Below are positions 37,306-49,127 of a stretch of DNA of 64,000 nt, piece by piece (positions within the stretch are counted from its first letter, which is position 1; each line of letters begins with the position of its first letter). Made by a program: the position numbers and the translations under genes. Under the pieces are notes generated by a model that searched no databases, was not told where the DNA came from, and worked only from the letters and a program-made list of their open reading frames with translations. Source of the DNA: Eutrigla gurnardus (lineage: Eukaryota > Chordata > Actinopteri > Perciformes > Triglidae); assembly GCA_963514095.1 (NCBI GenBank), contig OY741282.1, positions 18,016,892 to 18,080,891 of the forward strand, written 5' to 3'.

Positions 37306-37368
<63 letters not shown>

Positions 37369-38616
37369 CGATCATTGTGTACCGCATACCCTTCACCTGG
37401 ACACAGAAGAAGCTTACCTGGAAGCTGGTGCACGCCGGTCTGACCCTGCTGGCCCTGGTCTTGTCCGTCGTGGGCCTGTGTGCCGTTTTCGACTTCCACA
37501 GAGCGTTCCACTACCCCGACATGTACTCGCTGCACAGCTGGATGGGCATCTGCACCGTGGGGATGTTCGCACTCCAGGTGAGGAGGAATTATTGAGTATA
37601 TGCTGGAGAAAGCGGTGAGGGAAAAAGTGGAGGGACCCCAGATTACATATTGTATAATGGCTTTTTTTTTTGTCTATATTTTCAGAATAATGTCATACTG
37701 ATGAAAGGGTATAGAGTTTTAGGATTATAGCATCATAGTCTGAAGAAAGAATATACTTTAAAAAGAAGCCAATTTGTCTTTTTGGTTTTATTTTTATTTT
37801 TACAGACACTCATCCTCATTTTGGTGGAATAACTACAGAATAAATACATACAAAATACAGTTATTTGGGTAAAGTTCATATTTATGTTGTCAGACTTCAT
37901 TGTGCTTCTCCTGTCTTTAAATCCTAGTGACCGTTTGTAACTCCCCCTAGGGGTCCCAGACCCCCTGCAGTAACTCTGCTGACCCCTTAGGGGTCCCGGA
38001 CCCCCTGCAGTATCTCTGCTGACCCCCTAGAGGTCCCGGACCCCCTGTTGAAGATCTCTGCCCTAAATCATTGTTGTGTTTGTTTCCACCACATAGTGGC
38101 TCCTCGGTCTGGCTGGCTTCCTGCTTCCGTGTTCTGGGCAGTGGTTCCGCAGTGCCCTGAAACCAGTCCACATCTGGATGGGGACCTCCATCCTGGTCCT
38201 CAGTCTCATCTCCTGCATCAGCGGTATCAACGAGGACCTGTTCCTGAGTCTGTAAGTGCCTTGATGGGATGACTACACATCCAGCATGCACAAAGACAAC
38301 CAGGCTTGAACTCGGTTTCTCCGTCCCCGCTGTAGTAACGGAGTCTCCGGGGAAACGTACAACTCGCTGCCCACAGAAGCAGTGTTTGCAAATTCCCTCG
38401 GCGTCTTCATCGTGGCCTTCGGATTGGTCGTCCTCGGCATCCTGTCCAGAAGCAGCTGGCAGCGGCCGGAAACAGAGGAGAGTACTCATGTGAGTGAATG
38501 GATGACTTATTATTATGAAGCTATATTGATTGTACTTCAAAATTTTCTTTTTGGGTGAAATATTAATCCAGGTGTCATTTTAATTGCAGCTTCTCCTCCA
38601 AGAAAACAGCACATGA
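35603..38616 (+). CDS. cyb561a3: Lysosomal/endosomal cytochrome b561 family member A3 (ascorbate-dependent ferrireductase), 243 aa
   Basis: Di-heme, six-helix membrane protein that moves electrons from cytosolic ascorbate across the late-endosome/lysosome membrane to reduce ferric iron. Exons: 35603-35789, 37369-37577, 38097-38251, 38336-38489, 38590-38616. All are GT-AG with continuous phase. The four heme-ligand histidines of the family are present: His48 (FNWHP), His84 (LVHAG), His118 (LHSWMG) and His157 (VHIWMG). Arg68 and Lys76/Lys77 sit in the loop expected to contact ascorbate. The length equals the family norm (about 240 aa). The short last exon encodes a dileucine-containing tail (HLLLQENST), compatible with lysosomal sorting. 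Exon 2 is preceded by a long (TG)n tract and is flanked by inverted repeat copies. A3 versus other b561 paralogues is judged from motif wording. Confidence 0.9.
35875..36190 (+). repeat. Dispersed repeat copy in CYB561A3 intron 1
   Basis: Shares long, nearly identical text with 45270-45610 in TRAPPC13 intron 7, for example GGTCTCAATCTCTAGTTTCA, CATGATGTTCATTTAGTACA and GGGATGCTTTAGGGGGCGGG. Orientation is the same. It starts around a GCCATCAGGGGGCGAC phrase. Class unknown. Confidence 0.8.
36195..36480 (+). repeat. Left arm of an inverted repeat pair flanking CYB561A3 exon 2
   Basis: Begins GGCAGAGATCTTTAACAGGG and continues with GGGACCCCTAGGGG. Its reverse complement occurs at the right end of 37636-38062. 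The interior (TTTTTGG/CCAAAAATACACCTTA and TTTAATAAGGAACATC phrases) also occurs inverted at 46620-46910, so this is a multicopy family. Confidence 0.75.
37310..37366 (+). repeat. (GT)n microsatellite abutting a splice acceptor
   Basis: About 28 GT units run directly into the CAG acceptor of CYB561A3 exon 2 (exon starts 37369), replacing the usual polypyrimidine tract. Confidence 0.95.
37636..38062 (-). repeat. Right arm of the inverted repeat pair, with a 40-bp triplication
   Basis: Ends CCCCCTGTTGAAGATCTCTG, the inverse of the 36195 start. Near the end the CTAGGGGTCCCAGACCCCCT segment is repeated three times at 40-bp intervals (from about 37947, 37987 and 38027). The arm lies in CYB561A3 intron 2 and ends 35 bp before exon 3. 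Confidence 0.75.
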
Positions 38617-39823
38617 GAACATGAGATACTCTGCAGGAAGACATGCAAAGAGCACATACGTGTGGATAGGATCTCATCAAAACTTTCCTTTCTTGTTGAA
38701 TAACTTTATTGATGAGTTTCTAACAGCGATGACAACCTCTGTAATTCAGCCTGCACACCAGAAGCCAGATATGGATCCAGATGTTGGTATGGGGTTGCTG
38801 CTCGTGAAAAAATAAAAATAAATAAATGAACATTTGTTGTCAGTGTCATATGTAAATATGTGGGTTCATATTTTAATGTGTCTCTCCTTATCGTGTACAA
38901 TCAGAGGTCATCTTTTAATGGCTCAAAAGCAATAAAATAAATAATAAATACATCTAATGTTCTTAACAAAGTCATGGTATCCTATCTTGAATAAATTCAT
39001 ACTATGATATAATTTTTTTAAATTAATGAAACCATATAGAATGTTGAAAAATGTATTTTATAGAATGTAAAACAAAGTCATACTTTATATTTAAAAAAGG
39101 TGATAAAATGTCATAGTATAGTACGTGTGGTGACCCTAGTCATCCACAAGGGGTCGGTGTTTTTCCACCTGCCTCCTCTTTGTCTTGCAGGATGACTGAT
39201 CCTCACATGGATGTGCTCCACTTTTGTTTCCTGTACCTTCAGGTATTTGCACATTTTCACACAAGCTTATATTAATGAAAATTGAGTTTTCACATACCTG
39301 TCGGTTGTTTTTTTGGTTAATTATTAAAAAAAAAAAAATGAAAAACAAGACCCCATATATTACTTTTTACTGGTGTGGTCATCCTTTGATGCAACCTTTG
39401 ATCCAGACTGTTATATTATGGGATTATCATTGATGATTTTTTTTCTAATCATATTAAACATTACACAGGACCTTTAAACTGGATTTAATCATAACAAAAA
39501 ATATAAAAAATGAATACATAAATAAATAAATCATAACTTTAATAAACAGTTTTTGTATAATGCCTGTCAAATAACTAATCTAAAAAAAGGGAGAGAAAGT
39601 GTGGAAAGAAAATAAAAGAAGAATAAACCATTTAAAAATGAACGTCTCCATAGTTGTAGTACTCCTCGCGGACTGCGGGCGGCAACGTAACATCTTAAAA
39701 CCGTTTCCAAAATAAAAGACGAAGAAGAAGAAGCGCTTCCTGTCCGGTGGTCGCCAGTTAGCCTGTCATAACAACCAGCTTAGCATAGTGGCTAACCCCG
39801 ATAGGACAGTTTACCCTGTCAAA
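38617..39823. other. CYB561A3 3' flank and TRAPPC13 promoter region
   Basis: AATAAA-type signals occur at about 38812-38824 and 38931-38945. AT-rich text with an A-run (39327-39340) follows. A GC-richer stretch at 39650-39823 (CTCGCGGACTGCGGGCGGC, GAAGAAGAAGAAGCGCTTCC) leads into the TRAPPC13 ATG and is its likely promoter and 5' UTR. Confidence 0.5.
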
Positions 39824-42800
39824 ATGGAAGTAAACCAAGCCAAACAGGAACACCTTCTTGCATTAAAAGGTATTTTTATTCTGAAATATAAACTCCAGGT
39901 GACATGTTGGGATTAAAACTGACACGGGAGATATTTGTTGGCATTTTGTTGTGGTTGTTAGCTGCTAACAGCGCTAGCGCTATCGAAATCAACATTTCAC
40001 ACTCGATAATGTGAAATTTGAGATGATTGTGACAAGTGTAGCTTCATGGAGTATCTTTACTGTTGTTGGACCTCAAAGCCGGAGCCGAAATACACCGTGT
40101 AGCGATATATAACAGCAAGAATTATACCATATCAGATAGCTTTTGCTAGCTAATTTAGATGCTAACTTAATTGAGAGACAAAACGCTAATCTAACGGTTT
40201 ACCAAAATGAGGGGATTGTATTCACTAGCTTTGTCATCTTCGATATTCTTCTGTAAAAACTGCTCTCGTCTACTGTTTATACTTTATTATTTATATAAGA
40301 TTTAAGCAAGGATGCTGTGTAACACTTGACAGCTAAATGATGTCAGTCAGCTGACGTCACTCGATTCTGTGATGAATTATAATCATAATAACTTTATTTA
40401 TATAGTTTACAGTTTACATAGTGCTTTTTCAAGCAGAATATAAATATGGTCAGATACACAAATATAACACATTAAAATTAATACAATAATTATTGTTTTA
40501 TTGTACCTCATTTTTGTTTACATGTATTTTTTTATTTATTTCATTTTATTTTAAAGCACTTTGAATGACAACAGTCTATGATATTGTGCTATATAAATAC
40601 ATATGACTTTGACTTTGACATTAGCAATAACTCTAATAGTTTATTATTGTTTATAGTATAGTTTGCACTGTACACTGTATATACATATATCTATTCTATT
40701 CTTTTCTAGCAGAAATACGGTGAAATGACAATATAATATAAATAAATAAATTAAATAAAAATAAATATTGAAAGGTAAAACAGGCGACATCGCATAATAG
40801 CAAAAGTCTATAAAAGTGTGTTTTGAGAAGTGATTTAAAAGAGGACAGTGATTCAACAATTCAGTAAATTGTCCACGTTTAATGTTGTTTATATTGTTTA
40901 TTTATAAAATGAATTAAGTGCTGGTCCCAGATCTTGCTTTGAGATCTGGTGCAGTTTCATCCAGTGTATTTGGTGCAGGCAGCTGCTAATAAAGTACCTG
41001 TGACACAAACTAGACTTAGATTTATTGTTATTATGGTTATTATTTATGCATTACAGCCAAATACTACAAAATGCAACAACCCACCGACATGTGTCCCATC
41101 ACTAACCGATGTGTCTTCCTTCACAGTGATGCGGTTAACAAAACCGACACTCTTCACAAACTTGCCGGTGACGTGTGAAGACCGAGACCTGCCAGGTGAG
41201 CCTGTCTTCTAGACTTGACTTTCAGAGCCTGCGTGGCTTTTAATTCCTCAGGTTCACAGATACGTTTGCAGGGTCACCGACATGCACAGACGAGGTAGGT
41301 ATGATACCTCTTGTAGTGGCCATTTCTACGTCAAACATATCAATCTTAATCATAATCAAAGGGCCACTGATGCATCATGGGGGAGGTGTTTTGGTGTTTT
41401 TTTATGGTTTATTAAGCCTTCCCAGGTGCATTCTGGTCCTATACCTGAATTTTTCCTATTTTTCTTATGTATTTACTTCTGCAAAGTTTCACACAAGTGA
41501 AATCTTTAAACAACATTTTCTCTATAATATCGTAGCAGAAAGACAACATGTATTTCATTTAGGTTGACATCTGTATTGGAGTCTGGGGAACCTTCTCCTG
41601 CGGAGAGGTTCGCTGTTTGTTTTCCAGCACAGCGCTCCCTTGAAACCCATAAATCACGCTGACACTTCTCGGTAGGATCGCTATTTATATGAGAGGATGA
41701 GCGATGAAGATGACGGCTTACCTTTTCGACTTCACAAAAGATGAATTAGTTAAATTTGACATTCGAAACATGAAACCATTTTTTCGGCTTCATAGATGGC
41801 ATATCATTTCCTGTCTGGAGCCTTTATCAGCCGATGCGGCTCATCGACAGTTGGCAGCAAAATGAAAACCTTTTTTCAGCTTTATCAGATCCATGAATTC
41901 AAGCTGTGATGTGATCTGAACAGTGAGTTCACTCCTGCTTACTGCAGAATATTCCGTATTATTCGCATAAGATATTACTGTTTTTAGTAATAGAAGTAGA
42001 CCTATTAGGATTCATGATTGTAGTAGTATATTATTAATATGAGTCAATGAAACTGAAAGGAAACCTGGTCCTGTTTCATCCGTTTACATCCTCGCGGTCC
42101 ACAGGACAGGACTGTTTTTGGCTAGGTGCATATGAATAGACATGGATTGACATTGATATGTTGATGCTACTGGGGTGAGCCGGGTGCGTCTCATATTATA
42201 TGAGATCTTCAATATATTCTGTTAAACTTCCACTGACATCCACCTGTCACTTGGAGTTTATACATTCTGAGAAATCATCTCTCTCTACAGTTATTATAGC
42301 AGTGATTGATGATTTCTTCTGTTTTTGATACTGGTGTTTGACGTTCAGCGTGTTTTTCTCGTGTCTTTTCCTCTGCAGGCGATTTGTTCGGTCAGCTCAT
42401 GAGGGAGGACCCCTCCACCATCAAAGGAGCAGAGGCTTTAATGCTGGGAGAGATGCTCACTTTACCCCAGAACTTTGGGTAAGAAACGCCAGCCACCTGC
42501 TGCTTAAGTGCTTTTTGTGGAGCAAACCTCTGTTTGGATGTGACTTTTCCCAACGTCTCCTCATCACACAGGAACATTTTCCTCGGTGAGACGTTCTCCA
42601 GTTACATAAGCGTGCACAATGACAGCAACCAAGTAGTGAAGGACATCCTCGTGAAGGTACTGTGAAAGCTTTCAGGCGCTTATTGCACACTTTACGCCCC
42701 CGTTTTGACCCCCTGATCCTCCACAGGCCGATCTTCAGACCAGCTCACAGAGGCTCAACCTCTCGGCGTCCAACTCGGCGGTAGCGGAGCTCAAACCCGA

Positions 42801-45800
42801 GTGCTGCATCGACGACGTCATCCACCACGAAGTCAAAGAAATAGGCACTCATATGTGCGTGTTTCTTTCCGCCTTCTTAACTGACCAACATTTTTGTTTT
42901 TTTACAATTCTGACCGTTTCTTTCCTCTCCAGCTTAGTTTGTGCAGTCAGTTACACCACCCAGTACGGGGAGAAGCTCTATTTCCGGAAGTTCTTCAAAT
43001 TCCAGGTGAGTTATATTTACAACGTTCTCATTAGACGACGGTGGCAAACTCCTGCACGAGCTTGGAGGAGAGCTGAGAAATATCACAAGTCTGCAACAGA
43101 GCAAATAACCCTCCTAGCTGCTATGGATTCGGTGTCTCGCAGTGTCTTTCTGACTAAATGTAACCCAGTTTTATCCCTCGGATTTCCTTTTCTGAAGTTG
43201 TTTTTTGTGTGGAAATATTTGAAAGTCTGTCAAATGGAGGTGCAGTGTGAGAAAACGACAGCGTTCAGTTTGCAATCTATTCTCAACCAGGTTTTGAAGC
43301 CGCTGGACGTGAAGACAAAGTTCTACAACGCCGAGGTGAGTGAGCGCTCGTATCGCTTCACCACGCCGCTCTGCAAATAGAAGAACCGTATCGTATGACA
43401 GGCGTAGGCAACATGCTTCACATCATGTTTCATGTCATAGTTAGGAACATTTCCACATGTCAGTACGGGCAGTAAATGTAAAAAAACAGTCTCATGGAAA
43501 CAGACTTTTAAAGTCTGGAGATCAACAAGCTGTTTCCTTCCTTTTCTTCATTTTCATCCCAGTAGTTTTTTTGTTTTTATATATTAGTGGTATGCAAATA
43601 TTCATTGTCATCATCTTTTTGGCATGTAACTTCATTTGTTTATTATGTCTTGTATTTTATTTTCTCCATTAGAGTGACCTCAGTTCTGTGGTAAATGTCC
43701 CTTCTGTTCTCATCGCTGAGCATCAGCTTCTCTTAATCCTTTTCCTTTTTTTTTTGTTTTTGGTGCCGCAGACTTTGGCTTTCTGGGGCCAAAAGAAAGG
43801 TGCAAAGTGAAAAATAATGGAAAGTCAGTAGTTATTAAAAAAGGCTAGAACTTATTTAGAATTTATTAAACATCTTGACATGAACTTTCCATTATTTATC
43901 TTTTGCCCTTTCTTTGGACACTCATGCTTTCTTGCAAACTCATCCTACTCAGGGCTTGGACTCGTTAATTGAGGTTTGTGGTGTTAAATTGCAGCCGGGG
44001 GGGGGGGGGGGGGGGGGGGGTGCATTGATTCAACAGCTTATCAAATGACCAGTATGCGCTATGATTGGTCTCATGCATAACGTTACAGACGTGAATGAAA
44101 TGCTTCTGAATCTCATTTTTGAATGTTTGGGCTTGAAGGTGTTTTCTCATTGATTTCTAAAAAAAAAAAAAAATTACTTTCTTCCAATCGTTTCCCTTTT
44201 GGGTCGCACTTGTTTTAACGCAGGCCACCTTAATGATCATGTGTGATATAACCATAAGTGAGTTTTCGGGGTGTTTGGAATGGCTTTGCATGGAGCAGAG
44301 AGGCTGTGATTTAACCTCGTTCAGGACGGTTCATGGTGATGGATTGCAAGGCATGGACTAATCTCTGCTCGCCTCTCATCGGATCTCACTGTATAGTAGA
44401 GGTTGCACTCACAGTCTGACGCTTGTGGAGAGTGTTTCTTTTTTCCAAAGCATCAACTAGTTTGGTACAATCTCGTGCAAACACCATGTCACGGCATGCA
44501 AGGAGCCAGAGCCATCTTCATATCAGTCATATCATCCTATTTACTCTTATTTACTCTCCTTTTGAATGTTTATCATTTATAATGACATCATCCATATGGG
44601 TATTTGGTGGAATTTGAAAATAGATTTATTCTATCATATTTTTACTCATTATATTGAGGTGTTATACTGTGTTATTTTATTTTTCTCCATATCCCAAAGT
44701 ATGTTTGTAATGCGTTTATAGAAATGGGCGTAATAGAAAGCGATAACAGTCATTCCTCTAAAAAGGCTCTGCAGCAGATCACATGGCTGCTCTGAGTAAT
44801 CTGATTACAACTAGTTGATGTCTATGATGTAATGAGTCGTGGTGCAACCCCTACTGTCTGCTCCGCTGGTCAGCACTCTCACTAACACTGTCCTCAAAGG
44901 TCCACTGAGCAAACCCTAACAGAAGTCAACTGATGTTGTTCATGTTTGTGTTTTTAATGTCTGTGTCGGTGACTCACGACTCTCACGTCACCTAGAGAGT
45001 ACATTAAAGGGTATGTTCACATTTTAAAATGGTCTGGGTCCTCACCGAAGCCGCCCCGGGTTCGAATGTGACCGGCGGCCTTTTCTGCAATGTCTCTCTC
45101 TCTCAATACAAGGCAAAAAGTTTGTATTTTACATTTGTTTTTCTTGCTGAGGGATCTCTTTTCTAGCTTAAAGTATCTCTTCTTGGTCAATAAGGACAGG
45201 AGGGAAAATAACAGCAACCAGTAACTTGATCCACTCATATGGACCAGGCGGCACAAAGTGGAGTTCCTTTAACTTGCATTCTCCCATCTGGCCACCGGGG
45301 GGCGACTCCTGTCTGATTGTATAGAAAACTATGAGAAAATGGTCCTACTTCTCTCGATGTATTATCTCAGTAAACATTGTAAACATGAGTTTATGGTCTC
45401 AATCTCTAGTTTCAAGTCTTCTTCAATCCAGCATGATGTTCATTTAGTACATTATGGTCCATTTAGAGTCCACCAGACCAGAAAGCAGGGGATGCTTTAG
45501 GGGGCGGGGCTACCTGCTGATTGACAGGTCCATTTAGAGTCCACCAGACCAGAAAGCAGGGGATGCTTTAGGGGGCGGGGCTTACCTGCTGATTGACAGG
45601 TCACTACCAATGCAGTTAGCCACTAAGATGACTTTAACACTTAGCTGTAGAGTTGACCTTGAATTATGACGCTAACTTTGTTAGCAGCTTCACACCAGAA
45701 TCCACATGGATCCAGATCCAGTATTTTCCCTCTCAGGGTGCCGCTCTCCTGCTTTGTGTTCATCAGATCCACCCGTCGCTCCTCCACTGTCCAAATATGG

Positions 45801-47277
45801 TCACCTCTGTTCACTTCTTCTATACAGTCCTAAGGATGAGACAAATGTGAACCGATCCTTTAAGACCGTAGGATTTAACCCTCCTTAATACCCGATGATA
45901 ATGTTGACGCGTTGCTCAGTTCGCCTCGGAGACGATGTAATTGCAGTTTAGTTGCTCTGAACAAATATTAGCCGGTGACTGGTGTCTTCTCTCCGCTGCA
46001 GACGGACGAAGTGTTCCTGGAGGCTCAGATCCAGAACATCACCACCTCGCCGATGTTCATGGAGAAGGTCTCCCTGGAGCCCTCGCTGATGTACAACGTC
46101 ACGGAGCTCAACACGGTGGCGGGCGGAGACGACGGGTAAAACCATTACGCTTTCCTGCCGTATTCCTTCATGTTGATGTGTTCTTTGCTTGACCCCCGTC
46201 TTGTGACGTTCAGAGAGTCCACGTTTGGTAAGATGTCCTACCTCCAGCCGATGGACACGCGGCAGTACCTGTACTGCCTGAAGCCCAAGCCGGAGTACGC
46301 GGAGAAGGCCGGCGTCATCAAGGGCGTGACGGTGATCGGGAAGCTGGACATCGTGTGGAAGACCAATCTTGGGGAGAGAGGGAGGCTACAGACCAGCCAG
46401 CTGCAGAGAATGGTATGACCATGCTTTTTGTTTTTTAAATACATGCAAAAAAAACAAACAAATCAGATTTGTATTATATTTCTGTTGTGTGTCCAGGCTC
46501 CAGGTTATGGAGACATCAGGCTGTCGTTGGAGATGATTCCTGACACGGTCAACCTTGAAGAACCGTTTGACATTATCTGTAAAATCACCAACTGCAGGTA
46601 AACAAAAGGAGAAAAATCCCCTTTTCAACACCCCCAAGGTTTATTATAGTGGACCCCGTATTACATTTCATAAAATGTTCCTTATTAAACCAATAATAAT
46701 GTGTCGTGCAGCCTATAGTGCCATGTATAACAGTACATTGTAATGATGGATGTATATGCTAAGCCTAAATTACAATTTCTCAACATAATATGACACAAAC
46801 AGGAAGATTTATATTTGCTTAATATAGGTTGTATTCATGTTAAGGTGTATTTTTGGACATATTTACATTTTTCGACCCCCTGTCATAACTATGGGGTTGA
46901 AGGTCTCTGAATCAGAGTGCTAACAGCCAGGTGTTTTTGTGTCGTAGCGAGAGAACCATGGACCTGGTGCTGGAGATGTGTAACACCCGGTCCATCCACT
47001 GGTGTGGCGTTTCAGGGCGGCAGCTGGGGAAACTCAGCCCGGGCGCCTTCCTCTCACTGCCCCTCATCCTCCTCTCGTCCATCCAGGGTCTGCAGGTACC
47101 ATCAGACCCCTTTAAGGGAAACTGTTCCTCCCTGGTGTTCTCACTAATAAGCTTTGCATCTTATGTTTCCAGAGTATTTCCGGACTGAGACTCACGGACA
47201 CGTTTCTGAAGAGGACGTACGAATACGACGACATCGCTCAAGTGTGTGTGGTCTGTCCGTACACCAACGAGTGCTAG
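39824..47277 (+). CDS. trappc13: Trafficking protein particle complex subunit 13 (12 coding exons, 410 aa)
   Basis: Subunit of the metazoan TRAPP III complex, which acts as an exchange factor for Rab1 in ER-Golgi and autophagic traffic. Exons: 39824-39869, 41127-41195, 42379-42478, 42572-42656, 42727-42854, 42933-43005, 43291-43335, 46002-46135, 46214-46412, 46497-46597, 46948-47095, 47173-47277. All GT-AG, all phases join. Strongly conserved phrases are readable: [117 protein letters not shown]. The length is close to the human protein (about 417 aa). The C-terminus ends CPYTNEC and differs from mammals. AATAAA at 47453 marks the 3' end. Very confident on synteny and sequence. Confidence 0.96.
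39870..41126 (+). other. TRAPPC13 intron 1
   Basis: AT-rich DNA with a repeat-like segment at about 40378-40450 (ATAACTTTATTTATATAG, then GTGCTTTTTCAAGCAG), resembling the untranslated tail of a fish retroelement. No exon was seen. Confidence 0.4.
45005..45115 (+). repeat. tRNA-SINE-like fragment
   Basis: GGGTTCGAATGTGACCGGCG resembles a Pol III B-box followed by the GCGGCC-TTT-CTGCA-TGTC tail phrase seen in several fish SINEs. The rest of the element is unclear and no target duplication was found. Confidence 0.45.
45270..45610 (+). repeat. Dispersed repeat, second copy, with local tandem duplication
   Basis: Same family as 35875-36190. Here the segment from TCCATTTAGAGTCCACCAGA to CTGATTGACAGG is present twice in a row (about 45460-45530 and 45530-45602). 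The first unit reads GGGGCTACC and the second GGGGCTTACC. Confidence 0.8.
46620..46910 (-). repeat. Inverted copy of the CYB561A3 intron repeat, in TRAPPC13 intron 11 region
   Basis: TTATAGTGGACCCCGTATTA and AATGTTCCTTATTAA are the reverse complement of text at about 36410-36470; AAGGTGTATTTTTGGACATA is the reverse complement of text near 36310. The end GACCCCCTGTCATAACTATG is a diverged form of the family terminus. It lies between exons 10 and 11 of TRAPPC13. Confidence 0.65.
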
Positions 47278-47452
47278 GACTTTTATTTTGCTTTTTTTGG
47301 GGGGGGGGGGGGCATTTTAGATATGAATGGACCAACGGTGGAATTCTGCACAACACTGGCAATTTCACTCTTTTTTTTGCAATCTGAGGGAGGGTAATGA
47401 TGTATTTTAAAATGAATTGTGAATAATTATGTAAATGTGCATAAATGTTATA

Positions 47453-47458
47453 AATAAA
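47453..47458 (+). terminator. Polyadenylation signal of TRAPPC13
   Basis: AATAAA 176 bp past the TAG, preceded by ATAAATGTTAT and followed by a TCTCTGTTATC tract. It is the best poly(A) candidate downstream of the gene. Confidence 0.6.
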
Positions 47459-47479
47459 ATCTCTGTTATCTTTGATTGG

Positions 47480-49127
47480 CTTTTGCTTTTCAAAATGTGT
47501 ATCATGGTGTCCGGTGAACTATTTTCCAAAAATGCTAATTTTATTGTACACATTGCTGTGTTTAATGGAACCTTTGTAGTATAAATATGCAGAATTTATG
47601 GATTTCTTGCATTTTAATCCCTATTTTTAGACACAAATTGGTGCCAAATAATTTCACCTAGAGGTGGACAGAGATTGACCTCATCACAGGACATACTATA
47701 TGTATTTACAATGTTTATTATCAATGAATCACCCCATGTTAGCTTGAATTCTTGAAGATAACCTTTTCTCGCATGTCTCGCTTTGCTTTTAAATAGTTCC
47801 TGCATGCATGAATTCAGGAAGTAGTGAGCATACGACCGGATAAATTACAAGAACAAAGTTTTCTCCAAGAATTCGAGGCAGTAATTAATATATCAATTAT
47901 CATTTCGAGGAATATATAAGGAACTTTTATAATGCAAAGCATGTTGAAGGACATTGATGGACCCATCTGTTGTCGAGATTTCGGAAGTCTGGGGCTGATG
48001 GGAAATGGTGTTCGTTAAAGGCTGTTTAAAAAAATAATAATAATGTACAAACATATGTAGCAAGCCAAAAGTCACAGTTGAGAAAAGCTCTGTTCGAAGG
48101 CTGCGTTATAAGTTATTAGCACTATTAAAAAGTCTGTTTTTTAGTGTAGTGTCCCTTTAAAGACCTGCTATTTAAATATAATGAAGACGTATTTCATACA
48201 ATAATGACCCAAAGACACAAACGGAAGAAGCATATGTGCGACTTTTCAATTTCAAGACATTTATTCACATGTTTTTAGACAAAACACTGTGCCGCCCTAG
48301 CGTACCTATTTGTTTCCATAAAGCATCTGATCTCAAATACCAGATTTAAGAGCATGCAAAATGAACAGTCTCAATACTTTGCCACTAGTTAATTAACCAT
48401 TAAATACGCTTTAAAGGGGAGATATTTATTCATATTTATTTGTTTTGCTAAAGTGCGATAACGACGCAATGCAGGCTGCAAACCGCTGCTGTACAACGAC
48501 GCGGTTGAATGTCTACAAAAATAATATGAAATGATGCGATATAAACCCGATGTGTGACGGTTAGTGAGGAAAAAAGAAGCGTAAATGTTCCCTGCAATGC
48601 TGTAAAAGTACGTTCCCTCCCTTTTAATCTCTATGATGACCGGACAGAAGGATCCCGGGACGAGGGCAGGATTTCCAGCACGTATAAAACTCGATCTCTG
48701 CAGAATGTAAAAGCACTGAAGGAAGAATTTACTCATGTTTCCCTCAGCAGGCGGAATGACTTCTTGGCTCTTTTGATAATTAGGTGTTAACAGTGTCGTA
48801 CGTGTGTGGAATGGTTCCTTTGGTGGTCCGGTGGTCCCGGTCTCTTGCCCCCTCCCCTCATCTCTTTTTCCGCCGCAGAGTCTTTTAGTCACAGTAAAGT
48901 GCCGTCAGCCCCATCCTTGTCTCTTCGTTCCAGCTTTGCCGGGGATTTGATTTCAAGAAATGGGTGTAGAGATTGTAAATCGCGCCGTGTGGTTGCCCTT
49001 CGTTTGGAGGGGGGGAAAAAAACATGAGACTGAAATAGAAATACAAGAAAATGCATGTTAGTGACATAAACATATTCCCCTTTTTGTACATCAGCTTTTA
49101 GTTTTGGTATAAAAGCACCTGAGTAGA
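47480..49127 (-). other. Intergenic spacer and SGTB 3' UTR
   Basis: TRAPPC13 and SGTB converge here. A minus-strand AATAAA (TTTATT at 48260-48265) is a plausible SGTB poly(A) signal, giving a 3' UTR of about 0.87 kb. The 167-codon minus-strand open frame at 48389-48892 lies within that 3' UTR and has no clear coding character. 47480-48240 shows nothing recognisable. Confidence 0.5.

Larger units (their letters stand above)
43336..46001 (+). other. TRAPPC13 intron 7 (2.7 kb)
   Basis: Holds a long poly-G tract (about 43996-44020), an A-run (44159-44173), a tRNA-SINE-like fragment at 45005-45115, and the dispersed repeat at 45270-45610. No exon was seen. Confidence 0.5.

Noticed and set aside
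46002..46135. Apparent one-base insertion in TRAPPC13 exon 8
   Set aside because: On recount the exon is 134 bp with three C residues at the site in question, and the frame joins correctly to exon 9; there is no frameshift.
48389..48892. 167-codon minus-strand open frame
   Set aside because: It lies within the probable SGTB 3' UTR, has no splice sites or recognisable domain, and shows no codon-like composition.
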